In this document: piece by piece, positions 1 to 8,550 of the stretch | Layout of the letters: the number at the start of each line of letters is the position of its first letter | Numbering within the stretch: the stretch's first letter is position 1 | Assembly (NCBI GenBank): GCA_039105265.1 | Contig: JAPFFF010000007.1 | Coordinates: 5,642,001 to 5,706,000 of the forward strand | Reading direction: 5' to 3' | DNA: 64,000 bases | Origin: Tritrichomonas musculus | Lineage: Eukaryota > Parabasalia > Tritrichomonadida > Tritrichomonadidae | The notes under the pieces: model-generated | The model's input: only the letters and a program-made list of their open reading frames with translations | Told to the model about the DNA's origin: nothing | Database searches by the model: none | Program-made: the position numbers and the translations under genes

Positions 1-3000
1 CGTCGCAAACAATTATTAAATGAATCTTATGAACGAAATTATGAAAACATATCAAAACGTGAATCATTTTATGATGATGAACAACCAAATGAATCTGATA
101 TTCACTATTTTAATGAACAACAATCTCAAATCAATCAAGAATATCAGAATCAACGAAATGAACAAAATTATAATGAAAATATTGCAAATCGTGAATCATT
201 TTATGATGAACAACCAAATGAATCTGATGTTGAATACTTTGAACAAGAGCAAAATAAAATTAAACGACATTATGAAATCGAAGATGCAATTAAACGTGCA
301 AATGAAGCCATTGATAATGCAATTCGTTTAATCAATGAATCCAAACCAACTCTCAAAAAAGTTGAACCAAAACTCATTAAAGATAAATCCCATTTACTTG
401 AATATTACATTCCTGAAAACGAAGAATTATATGAATATCTTGATAAATTCAATCATAAATTTAAATCAAAACACAATGATTACCTTATGATTAATGAACC
501 ACATGATTTTGATAAAGCAGTTGAGGTTTGGGATTATTATACCAAATATGATAAAGATTATGTTGATAAAGAGGAATACAATGGCTCCCCAATTGTTATT
601 TATTATTTCAATCAAATCTCATCATTAAATCAAATCTTCGAATCATTGCAACAAGTATTTGATAGAGAACTCAAACCATTCAAAATTCATTTCCAATTAT
701 CTGGTGTATTTGAAACTCCTGTTCATGATTTGGAGAATGAAGAAAAGGACCATTTCGAATATGAAGCACGAAATATTAATTGGAAAAATTATCAATCTAC
801 AATTCCTATAATAATATCATCATTACAGGACCTTGATTATGTTAAAATGTATATTGAATCGAATCTCAATTCATATGAAACATCAACTTCATCAACTAAA
901 TTAACAATCGTTGGTTCAATTTCATTTACTGTCTCACGAATGCGAAAGGTTACTGGACATATTAAAGATTTACCAATTGAATTTTTAAGAAGTGAATGCA
1001 TTATTGCTGACAATGAAGATGATAAATTATGTTTCTATCGATTTCTTGCAATCTGTTTGAGTGATATCATAATTGTAAATAATGTTGAAATACATAAACT
1101 TGCAGACACTCAAAAATATCGAGTACAAGATAGAACTAAGGTTGCGAAAAAAATCCTTCTCAAAGAACATAACATTGAATATAACACCAAAATTCCAAAA
1201 CAAGGATTAAAGATTCTCAAAGAATTCAAAGGAGTAACGATGGAACAAATGGAAGAATTAGCTAAGAAACATCATCTCAATATTAATATTTACGAATTTA
1301 CTAAAACTGATAATTCTTCATATTACGACTTATCTGAACAATGGTTTTTCGATAAATCTTATCCAACTCATTCTGCATTACTTTTCTCGAAAGACCAAAT
1401 TATTCATATTATGTATATTAAGAATCCTGAAAAACTAACTCAAATACATATTTGTCCAAAATGTCATTCATACACTCATCGAGGAGCTGAAAACCTACAT
1501 CGATTTGAATCTCATGTCAAACATTGTGATGGTGTCTTCAAGAAGAACTTTATTCCAAACAAGGAACCACTTCCATTTTGTCCACATATCTTAAACAATC
1601 CAGTTTATGAATATTGTTTGGCATACGATTTAGAATGGAAACCTAACATTTATTATATGACATACGATTTTGAAACGATGGAACAATCAGTTAACAAATC
1701 GATTTCTGATTCAACTGTAATCAATTCACGTTTAATACCTCTTTCAGTTGCTTCATGTGTTAAATTATCTTCAGGATTAATTACTAAACATTTCTCATTA
1801 AAGGATTCTGAAGAGTTTATTCAAGAATGGATTTCATGGTTGTTCGAACAATCGATGGAAGTACTGAATGATAAAATCGTTTATGACAAATCATTTCTCC
1901 CTGCTGATAAAATTTATGATATTGATACAAATATTTATACCATAACCGTTTTCGGATTTAATTCATCAAGATTTGATTCTAATTTGTTCAAGAAATATCT
2001 TAATCACTCTCATTGGCATGTTGAATCAAATTCATTAATTGGAACAATATCTTCATTAAAACAATTCATACTTGTTTCAGACCACCTTCCAACAAAATTA
2101 CGATTCATTGATGCTCAATCATTTGTTGCTGGAGGTACATTAAAACAATTTGGCATTGATTTTGGTGGTGAAACTAATTCTTTGAAAGGTGTTTTCCCAT
2201 ATGAGGCTGTCAATTCAAATAATTACAATGAAGTATTATCTAAATCTGAACCATTTTCATACAACGACTTTGACAGCTATCTCAACCAAAAAAATCCACT
2301 CTCAAAATCTGATTATCAAATATATCTCGAAGATGCTAAAAACTATAAAACACGATGGGATTACTTGCTTGCTTATAATGACAATGATGTTGAAATGATG
2401 ATTAAACCAATTGACAATTTAATTCAACTCAATGCTCAATACAAAGTTGATTTGATATCCAATCTCTCATTATCTAAGAATGCATCTTGTATAAAATATG
2501 CTCTAGCATACAAGGATTTCAATCCTCATGAAAATTATAATCCTATACATAAATACAACGAATTCATTCCAAATCCTAAATGGTGGCAATTCAAATGTGA
2601 AAATTATTACAAACAAGATGAACGTTACAATCTCTCACATCCTGTTAAAAGAGACTTATCAAAATGTGTTTCGTCCAATGATTACAAAGAATTTCTCAAA
2701 CTTTACAATGACCCAATCAAGGGTAAATGTCATCTTTGTAAAGAGCATTTCACATATCAAAACAAACCAACTCTTGATAGAATTAACAATGATATTGGAC
2801 ATGAATTTTCAAATTGTTTGTTGGCTTGTGCTGAATGTAATAAACTTCGAAAACGAGATGACCCAAAAATAACTGCATTAAGAATTCAATTAAAAAAATA
2901 TTGTAAACTACATCATCTTCCAACTTTGATAAATAATGAAGATGAATATTATACAATTCGAAATGCAATTGCTGGTGGATTATCAAATGTAATGCATCGT

Positions 3001-4518
3001 GTTAACATCAAAGGTGAAACTCATATCAACAAATTCCGTTACGACGGAATTAATAACAAGGTAATCTCATATGATACAAATAACGTTCAAACACATATTC
3101 TTGGAATTGATTTCAATTCACTTTATCCTTCATCATTCAGTTCAAATCCACATCCATTTATTAAGTACCATGGAGGAATTATGTTCATGCCAGGTGCTTT
3201 CATTCGAAGGATTGAAGCAAAGGATAAACAATCTCGAGAACGTTGTATGAAAATCATAACTTCAAAATCACGTTTTTCAAATAAACCAAATTATGTTTTC
3301 TATGCTGTTGTGAAACTATCTTGTCCCAAATCAAAAATCAATTATTTCATTAATTTTCCACCAGTATTTCGAAACATTAATATCACAAATAATGAAGAAA
3401 CAATTGGTTCATACATGTACAATTACATGAAATCAAACAATTTAAATTCAATCGATAAGGAAGAACGTAAATTAACAATGTTGCTTGACACACATGGGGA
3501 ATACATGGTTTTCTCAAATTATTACCTTTGGTTCCTTCTTGACCATGGATTGATAATCGATGATGTCAAATCTGTTTCACAATATGAATGTCACACTGGA
3601 TTCAACCAATTTGTTAATGAATTTATGAAAAAACGTCAGGATATCATCTCTGGGAAAGAGCATGGGAATGGCGCTGAAAGCGACTTGAGCAAGGGACTTG
3701 CGAATGAAAAGTTCTACAAAATCTCAATGAACGGTTCTTATGGATATGATGGAATGAATACTGAGAAGTTCTCTAAAATCAAAATTTGTGATGCGAATAA
3801 AGCTTATCAATCAATTATATCACAAACTTATATGGGTGGTGCTCAATTAAATGATAACACATTTATGATACAACATTCTCCTAAATCATATCATTGTACA
3901 ACTTGCATCCAAGAATCTCTTTGGACATTAGATAATGCAAAATTCTGGTATTTGACTTTCTATTATGATTTCATGAATCGATGCTTGGATATGGATAAAA
4001 TTCATTATATTGAAGGAGATACTGATTCAATGTACTATGCTGTTTCAGGTAATCCAAATGAACCTCCAACTCAATTATTCAATCATGTTATCAAAAACAA
4101 AGAATTCTATGACAAACATGTATACGAATTCATGCCAAACCCTTCAATTAACACAATTGAAGATGAAAAAAAGGTTCTTGGTTGTGCTATTGAAAAAACA
4201 GGTGAAAACATGATTGCTCTTGCACCCAAATGTTATACCATTTGGAATAATAATGGACAAACCAAATCTCTAAAATTAAAAGGAGTATCACTTAAAAAGA
4301 ATGATATTAAATATCCAGATTATAAATCAATTATCGAAAACAATTCTGTTAAACAAGGTAAGAATATTAATCTTCAAATGAATGGAAATCAAATGTCAAA
4401 ATTGACTATTCAAAAAAATGCGTTAACTGGTTTACATACAAAAATGATTGTTTTAGAAAATAATTCATGTGCACCATTTGTTAAAGGAATTACTGCTAAT
4501 GATTATATTATTCAATGA
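1..4518 (+). CDS. Protein-primed family B DNA polymerase with embedded HNH domain (5' end outside window)
   Basis: Replicates the element. The frame is open from base 1, so the true start lies to the left; the first Met inside the window is at 487. In order it shows: a Gln/Asn-rich N-terminal region; a CF...H segment (about 1030-1400) resembling an OTU-like fold; a CPKC...H...H zinc-finger-like motif (about 1455-1530); 3'-5' exonuclease motifs YDFETME (about 1665), FNSSRFDSN (about 1960) and YNDNDVEMM (about 2375); an HNH/zinc domain with CHLC, LDRINNDIGH and CAECN (about 2725-2850); and polymerase motifs DFNSLYPSS (about 3110), MNGSYGYDG (about 3730) and GDTDS (about 4018). A GC-rich in-frame insert (3657-3705) is absent from the element C copy. 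It is nearly identical to the inverted copy at 25,980-30,719. Confidence 0.93.
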   Translation, partial: RRKQLLNESYERNYENISKRESFYDDEQPNESDIHYFNEQQSQINQEYQNQRNEQNYNENIANRESFYDEQPNESDVEYFEQEQNKIKRHYEIEDAIKRANEAIDNAIRLINESKPTLKKVEPKLIKDKSHLLEYYIPENEELYEYLDKFNHKFKSKHNDYLMINEPHDFDKAVEVWDYYTKYDKDYVDKEEYNGSPIVIYYFNQISSLNQIFESLQQVFDRELKPFKIHFQLSGVFETPVHDLENEEKDHFEYEARNINWKNYQSTIPIIISSLQDLDYVKMYIESNLNSYETSTSSTKLTIVGSISFTVSRMRKVTGHIKDLPIEFLRSECIIADNEDDKLCFYRFLAICLSDIIIVNNVEIHKLADTQKYRVQDRTKVAKKILLKEHNIEYNTKIPKQGLKILKEFKGVTMEQMEELAKKHHLNINIYEFTKTDNSSYYDLSEQWFFDKSYPTHSALLFSKDQIIHIMYIKNPEKLTQIHICPKCHSYTHRGAENLHRFESHVKHCDGVFKKNFIPNKEPLPFCPHILNNPVYEYCLAYDLEWKPNIYYMTYDFETMEQSVNKSISDSTVINSRLIPLSVASCVKLSSGLITKHFSLKDSEEFIQEWISWLFEQSMEVLNDKIVYDKSFLPADKIYDIDTNIYTITVFGFNSSRFDSNLFKKYLNHSHWHVESNSLIGTISSLKQFILVSDHLPTKLRFIDAQSFVAGGTLKQFGIDFGGETNSLKGVFPYEAVNSNNYNEVLSKSEPFSYNDFDSYLNQKNPLSKSDYQIYLEDAKNYKTRWDYLLAYNDNDVEMMIKPIDNLIQLNAQYKVDLISNLSLSKNASCIKYALAYKDFNPHENYNPIHKYNEFIPNPKWWQFKCENYYKQDERYNLSHPVKRDLSKCVSSNDYKEFLKLYNDPIKGKCHLCKEHFTYQNKPTLDRINNDIGHEFSNCLLACAECNKLRKRDDPKITALRIQLKKYCKLHHLPTLINNEDEYYTIRNAIAGGLSNVMHRVNIKGETHINKFRYDGINNKVISYDTNNVQTHILGIDFNSLYPSSFSSNPHPFIKYHGGIMFMPGAFIRRIEAKDKQSRERCMKIITSKSRFSNKPNYVFYAVVKLSCPKSKINYFINFPPVFRNINITNNEETIGSYMYNYMKSNNLNSIDKEERKLTMLLDTHGEYMVFSNYYLWFLLDHGLIIDDVKSVSQYECHTGFNQFVNEFMKKRQDIISGKEHGNGAESDLSKGLANEKFYKISMNGSYGYDGMNTEKFSKIKICDANKAYQSIISQTYMGGAQLNDNTFMIQHSPKSYHCTTCIQESLWTLDNAKFWYLTFYYDFMNRCLDMDKIHYIEGDTDSMYYAVSGNPNEPPTQLFNHVIKNKEFYDKHVYEFMPNPSINTIEDEKKVLGCAIEKTGENMIALAPKCYTIWNNNGQTKSLKLKGVSLKKNDIKYPDYKSIIENNSVKQGKNINLQMNGNQMSKLTIQKNALTGLHTKMIVLENNSCAPFVKGITANDYIIQ

Positions 4519-4617
4519 AATGACGACTATGGGAAATCCCATACTCGAAAAAATATATGAAAAATAAATTATTAAAAATATTTTTTTTATTCGTTATTTG
4601 AATTATCTTATAAATCT

Positions 4618-4850
4618 AATTTTTCGGTAAAATTGAATTACTATTCAAATTAGAATCATCCGACAAATCTGTATTTTTGATAGAGTTCTCAAATTAAAAT
4701 CATCCGACAAATCTGTAATTTTGAATTACTATTCAAATTAAAATCATCCGACAAATCTGTAATAATTGTGAAAGAATTCTGCAGAATCTGATAAATTGAA
4801 TTACTTCTTAAATAAAATTCATCAGAGAAATCTGATAAATTCTGAGCATG
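4618..4850. repeat. Degenerate ~60-base tandem repeat
   Basis: About 3.5 imperfect copies of a unit whose core is catccgacaaatctgtaat, alternating with gaattactattcaaatta. The last copy has drifted (catcagagaaatctgataa). It lies between polymerase and KilA-N genes; function unknown. Confidence 0.75.
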
Positions 4851-5340
4851 GCATCTTCTATTCAATTATAAAATTTTTAAATTCAATGCTCTCTCAATTT
4901 TACGGAAATTTCCGATTTTTCGAATTTTATATCCAGAGCATCTTTTGGAACAAATATCATATATATTTGTAATCATCACATAACCCCAATTTCAAATATT
5001 TCACTTTTTCGATTTTTGGTTTCAGATGATTATCTCATCTAATATCTTGAAAATTCAAATTTCAAATAAAATAGCTAATCGCAATTAGTTACACAAGAAC
5101 ATCAATAAAACAACGTTTTACAGTATCGTAATAAGTTTATTCTATGAAATCAGTGTGAAAAAAATATTAACATTTTTAATAATCAACTTCTTTAGCTCAG
5201 TGAAACAAAGTAATTATACAATTATATTGTGGACTTATATAGTAATATATATTTTAAAAATCAGATTCTCAAATCAACTGTAAACATGAAATTTTCACAT
5301 TTATATTATTCTATTCAAAAAGTGGATTAATAAAATTTAT

Positions 5341-5382
5341 TTTTCAAATTTAATTTTTTTTAATTTTTTATCTTCTTCAAAA
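5341..5382 (+). promoter_or_regulatory. T-rich promoter-like block upstream of KilA-N gene
   Basis: The sequence ttcaaatttaatttttttt, then aattttttatcttcttcaa, runs directly into the ATG. Nearly the same block precedes the genes at 6396 and 6877, which suggests a shared promoter and initiator. The TCAAA just before the ATG resembles, but does not exactly match, the trichomonad Inr (TCAYW). Confidence 0.5.
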
Positions 5383-6141
5383 ATGAACACAATTGTTACA
5401 CCAATCAATGATGAATACGAATATTTACAATACAATGAACAACTTAGAATCATTCACTCCAAATCTGATGACATGTTTCAAATCAAATCAATAATCGATT
5501 CATGCAACTCTGATAAACGTGTAAATGACTGGCTTGATAACAAAACAACTAAAGAATTACTTAAATATGGGCGTGCGGAAATTTCCGCAAGCGAAAAATT
5601 ATATGAAAATCGTCCAAATCTTTCAAATGAATTAAGAGGATATTATGTTCACCGTTTACTTGTTAATCATATTGCTATCTGGTGTTCCCCAGCATATTCT
5701 TGGCAAATTATGAAACTTCTTGATTCATACTTTAATCAACAACGAATTCAATTACAAAATCAACTCAATGAAAAACAAAATCAAATTAACAATATAACTC
5801 CTCGTGTCGTTCCAAATAATCGTGAACATGATTATAAATACCTTATTTGGCTTGAACAAATTCCTGATGATAATGCAAATGTGAAACTTCATCTTGTTCG
5901 AAGACATAAGGATTATTTTTATAAAGTTCGTTCACATTATGATGATTTGAATGAAAGATGGTTCTTTAGAGAGAACCTTCCTATTTCAATGACCATTAAT
6001 TTGGATATTAAAAACATTATTCGTGAAAACTTCGATGAAACAGAAGCTAATATTAATGGAAATACAATTACAATTAATCGTGAAATACTTGATGATTTAC
6101 ATGAAATGATTGAAACATATTTCAACGAATTTCAGGAATAA
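5383..6141 (+). CDS. KilA-N domain DNA-binding protein
   Basis: A probable DNA-binding accessory protein of the KilA-N type found in large DNA viruses and phages. The N-terminal ~110 residues carry the hallmark pattern: a short conserved strand region, VNDWLDNKTTKELL, then RGYYVHRLLVNHIAIWCSPA (residues about 85-105), where KilA-N proteins have the WIHPDLAVHLAQWISP signature. A Gln/Asn-rich linker (about 118-140) leads to a C-terminal domain beginning near DYKYLIWLEQIPDDN, of the kind that often follows KilA-N or Bro-N domains. A perfect 14-base palindrome (gcggaaatttccgc, about 5577-5590) lies in frame inside the KilA-N region. The gene sits between polymerase and HNH genes and has a T-rich block just before the ATG. 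Confidence 0.8.
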   Translation: MNTIVTPINDEYEYLQYNEQLRIIHSKSDDMFQIKSIIDSCNSDKRVNDWLDNKTTKELLKYGRAEISASEKLYENRPNLSNELRGYYVHRLLVNHIAIWCSPAYSWQIMKLLDSYFNQQRIQLQNQLNEKQNQINNITPRVVPNNREHDYKYLIWLEQIPDDNANVKLHLVRRHKDYFYKVRSHYDDLNERWFFRENLPISMTINLDIKNIIRENFDETEANINGNTITINREILDDLHEMIETYFNEFQE

Positions 6142-6165
6142 ATCAATTAACAAAATTATTTTTTT

Positions 6166-6315
6166 TGCGTCTAGGAGAAAACTCCTACACGAATAAATGT
6201 TGATAACTAAGGTCTGAAACCAATGTCAAAAATGTCCGTAGGAAATCCTCCGCTCGAATAAATGTTGATAACCAATGTCTGGAATCAATGTCAAAACTAA
6301 CCGGAAAAAAATCCG
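6166..6315. repeat. Three hairpins plus a 43-base direct repeat after KilA-N gene
   Basis: The 3' region holds two copies (about 6190-6232 and 6254-6296) of cgaataaatgttgataac followed by a gtctg...caatgtcaaaa tail. Each copy is preceded by a short stem: taggag-aaaa-ctccta and taggaaatcctcc. A third stem-like ccgg-aaaaaaa-tccg follows. The layout matches the hairpin after the polymerase stop (4528-4560). Confidence 0.75.
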
Positions 6316-6351
6316 TTTAGAAATTATTTTTTTGTCAAATTCAAAAATTAA

Positions 6352-6395
6352 TTTTTCAAATTTAATTTTTTTTTAATTTTTTATTTTGTAATCAA
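6352..6395 (+). promoter_or_regulatory. T-rich promoter-like block upstream of small HNH gene
   Basis: The sequence tttttcaaatttaattttt, then aattttttattttgtaatcaa, abuts the ATG. The last ~24 bases and the first codons (ATGACAACA) are repeated at the next gene (6853-6885), so the leader appears to have been duplicated. Confidence 0.5.
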
Positions 6396-6791
6396 ATGAC
6401 AACAAATTACATTCATGAATATGCTGACGAAATTATATTTGATGAATTTTTGAAATATATAATTGAATCAAAACCTGATACTACTTATGTTCCATTACTT
6501 AATTTTGAATACAAGTATGCAATTCAAACCGAATTTCCATTTATTATTACACTGGGTCGTGGTGAACGTGTTTTAGAAGAAATCATGAAAAACAATTGTC
6601 CACATGTTAAATTGAACGGAAAATTATATAAAAAACATGAATTAATCGCTAAACAATTTATTCCAAACCCTAATAATTATAAATTTGTTAAGCATATTAA
6701 TCATAACAAATTTGATTATCATATTGACAATCTTTGTTGGACTAATGATTCTCGATGTGTACGTTATACACCATCTGGTATAATTTATTAA
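6396..6791 (+). CDS. Small HNH_3-like endonuclease-type protein
   Basis: A 131-aa protein whose C-terminal half matches the HNH_3 homing-endonuclease pattern: VKLNGKLYKKHELIAKQFIP, then FVKHINHNKFDYHIDNLCW, equivalent to the family's HR.va..FI.n......v.Hi(N/D)..k.n....NL.W signature. The N-terminal ~80 residues are not recognised. HNH_3 domains cut or bind DNA. Here the protein could be a nicking enzyme, a homing-type gene that has settled into the element, or a DNA-binding relic. The stop runs into TAAATC, a UAAA-type poly(A) context, followed by a T-run. Confidence 0.65.
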   Translation: MTTNYIHEYADEIIFDEFLKYIIESKPDTTYVPLLNFEYKYAIQTEFPFIITLGRGERVLEEIMKNNCPHVKLNGKLYKKHELIAKQFIPNPNNYKFVKHINHNKFDYHIDNLCWTNDSRCVRYTPSGIIY

Positions 6792-6830
6792 ATCAATTAA
6801 CAATTATTTTTTTTTTGTCATTTCTTCACA

Positions 6831-6876
6831 AGTTCAATTTTTAAAATTTATTTTCAATTTTTTATTTTGTAATCAA
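6831..6876 (+). promoter_or_regulatory. T-rich promoter-like block upstream of 153-aa gene
   Basis: Third copy of the leader (caattttttattttgtaat followed by caaATGACAACA), nearly identical to the block at 6352-6395. Confidence 0.5.
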
Positions 6877-7338
6877 ATGACAACAACCAACCTTCGAGTA
6901 TATGAATACATCAATTCATTAATCTCATTACTTCCAAATCCAGATGAATATCAAAAATGTGATTTTACATTACTTTGTGAACGATTTCCAATTAATATCG
7001 GAAAAGGTACTTACCTTGTTCGTGTGTTATACATTTCATTAACAAACGTTGACAAAAAAATCACACGAATTTATCCAAATCAATTGAAAGATATGAATCT
7101 TGAACATGTAATTCTAACATCAAATCTCCGACGAAGGATTAACATAAATTCTTTTGAAACATTTGTTAATGGTAATACAGATGTTCAAACATTTAAAGAA
7201 CATTCGTTTTACAATTATTCAATTGAACGAATTAACAAATCAAATCAAGAAATGATTTTGAAACTTCGCGAGAAATATGAAATACCTGAACCACAAATAT
7301 TTAAAGGAAACCATCAAGATATTGTTCTTGACGAATAA
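6877..7338 (+). CDS. Conserved Maverick protein, 153 aa, function unknown
   Basis: No known domain recognised. A clear homologue lies in element B (46,698-47,144, minus strand). The two share the layout YxYxN at the N terminus, C.F..LC.(R/K)(F/Y)P, YL..VLY(I/V)S, a R(I/F)YP..LK.(M/L)(N/D)L stretch, a (S/N)xRR(R/K)I motif, the phrase F.(V/I)NGNT, and a C-terminal KYxI segment. Conservation in two different element families points to a basic element function. It is transcribed with the KilA-N and HNH genes and faces the ATPase gene across a palindromic intergenic region. Confidence 0.6.
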   Translation: MTTTNLRVYEYINSLISLLPNPDEYQKCDFTLLCERFPINIGKGTYLVRVLYISLTNVDKKITRIYPNQLKDMNLEHVILTSNLRRRININSFETFVNGNTDVQTFKEHSFYNYSIERINKSNQEMILKLREKYEIPEPQIFKGNHQDIVLDE

Positions 7339-7359
7339 ATTGAATATTTTTTTGTCTAT

Positions 7360-7377
7360 TTAACAGTTAACTGTTAA
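7360..7377. terminator. Perfect 18-base palindrome between convergent genes
   Basis: ttaacagttaactgttaa reads the same on both strands. It lies between the stops of two convergent genes (7338 and 7463). A run of A then T (about 7410-7424) and a GC-rich hairpin (cgcc-ttt-ggcg with a cact-gaaa-gtgc stem, about 7437-7465) follow. A role in transcript ending or 3' processing is an inference; a binding site is equally possible. Confidence 0.5.
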
Positions 7378-7462
7378 TTGTGTATGGTTTCTAGCGGATT
7401 TAGCATATTAAAAAAATATTTTTTTTGTGCTTTTCGCCTTTGGCGCCAGGCACTGAAAGTGC

Positions 7463-8292
7463 TTACTGGTTGAATCTTATAAATTCAATACTTCCTTCTC
7501 GTGTATTCACCAAAACAAAATCATGATTCTTCATTCGATTATATTGTCTCCACAAATCTTCAAATTCAACTGGCATAACAACTTGTTGATATATATACGA
7601 CATCTTCTGCCTTGAGAATCCATTGAAAATAAAGAATGAAGTACAATTGTTCTTATAATCTGTTGGAATCGCTTTGAAGAATTGAACGTTCACATAAACG
7701 ATTGAATGTTTGTGTCGTAATTGAGTTATGTAATTTGTGAAGTAAGCAGATTTTAACAATTTCGATTTAATGAAGTCTTCACACAGAATTATTGTATTTA
7801 ATGGAACGTTTGGTTTTCCAAGTTTATTGATATTAAGGAATTGAAACATTTTCTGTAATTTATCTTCGTTAATCGTAATCCTCCCACTGAAGAATATTTA
7901 ATATATAATTCCTTCCATAAATCCAATTCTTTCAAATAAGCTTCAGCATTTGTGTCGGAAACAACTTTCACAGGTAAATTTATCAATTCGCGTTGAGCTT
8001 CAAATGTTGAATCATTTATAATTCCATTCTTGCTAATATACACAATTTGATGTACATTTGACTCCTTCAATCGAGATATTTGAATTATATCTCTTAATAC
8101 AATGTGTGATTTACCTTTACCCTGTGCTCCAACAATAATGTTTAACGAATTATAATTAGCATAGATTCCAGGACCAATTGGACGAATAGATTCTGACATT
8201 ATTTTTGATTCATTTTTTTTGTACGCTCGATTCATTTCAAAATCAATAAAATCTCGCAGAGCTCGAGCTCGCAGAGCGAGAGGGCTTTTCAA
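7463..8292 (-). pseudogene. FtsK/HerA-type genome-packaging ATPase (A32-like), broken copy
   Basis: The packaging motor ATPase that pumps element DNA into capsids in Polintons and related viruses. Seen here are a Walker A motif GAQGKGKS, preceded by NIIV as the family expects, and a Walker B segment IILCED further on. The copy is not intact (about one break). A GC-rich palindromic segment (gagctcgagctc, about 8257-8283) lies near the N-terminal end, and the same segment occurs in the integrase gene. The gene faces the 153-aa gene and lies downstream of the 213-aa gene on the same strand. Confidence 0.72.
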
Positions 8293-8408
8293 TCATAACA
8301 GGCTTCATAATCATCTTGTGTTCTTCGAATGACTCAAAGTCATCATCATAGTCAGAAGTATCTGAAAAAAATATTGTTTTGTAATCAAATTTGCTGGGTT
8401 TTCATTTA

Positions 8409-8540
8409 TTATGAGTAAAGCTTCGAGCGCATCTCCTCTGTGAGTTTAGGGGGTTCATCTTCTTTGAAAACAGCAATTATTACACACAATTCAATAACAT
8501 GAACAACCAAAATAGTTCCCAAAAGAATTTCAGAAATCAT
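8409..8540 (-). CDS. Possible small single-span membrane protein, 43 aa
   Basis: An ORF that begins MISEILLGTILVVHVIELC, about ten bases after the stop of the 213-aa gene. It has one hydrophobic span (about residues 5-25) followed by a charged tail rich in E, K and P. The frame is open further upstream, but that part overlaps the 213-aa gene, so the Met at 8540 is the more natural start. Small membrane proteins occur in many capsid-bearing DNA elements. No homologue can be compared because the equivalent part of element C lies outside the window. It could be spurious. Confidence 0.35.
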   Translation of the reverse strand: MISEILLGTILVVHVIELCVIIAVFKEDEPPKLTEEMRSKLYS

Positions 8541-8550
8541 TTGAATAAAT

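Larger units (their letters stand above)
4519..5382. other. Gene-free gap after the polymerase
   Basis: An AT-rich 864-base gap with no credible ORF. It begins with a short hairpin (tatggg-aaat-cccata, about 4528-4544) directly after the polymerase stop, and then holds a degenerate tandem repeat (4618-4850). The remainder to about 5335 is plain AT-rich sequence. The last 40 bases form the promoter-like T-rich block of the next gene. Confidence 0.7.

Noticed and set aside
20-331. Met/Asn-rich 103-aa ORF (and its twin at 30,161-30,472)
   Set aside because: Out-of-frame shadow of the polymerase N-terminal region, which is open in the coding frame; composition is an artefact of AAT/ATG-rich codons.
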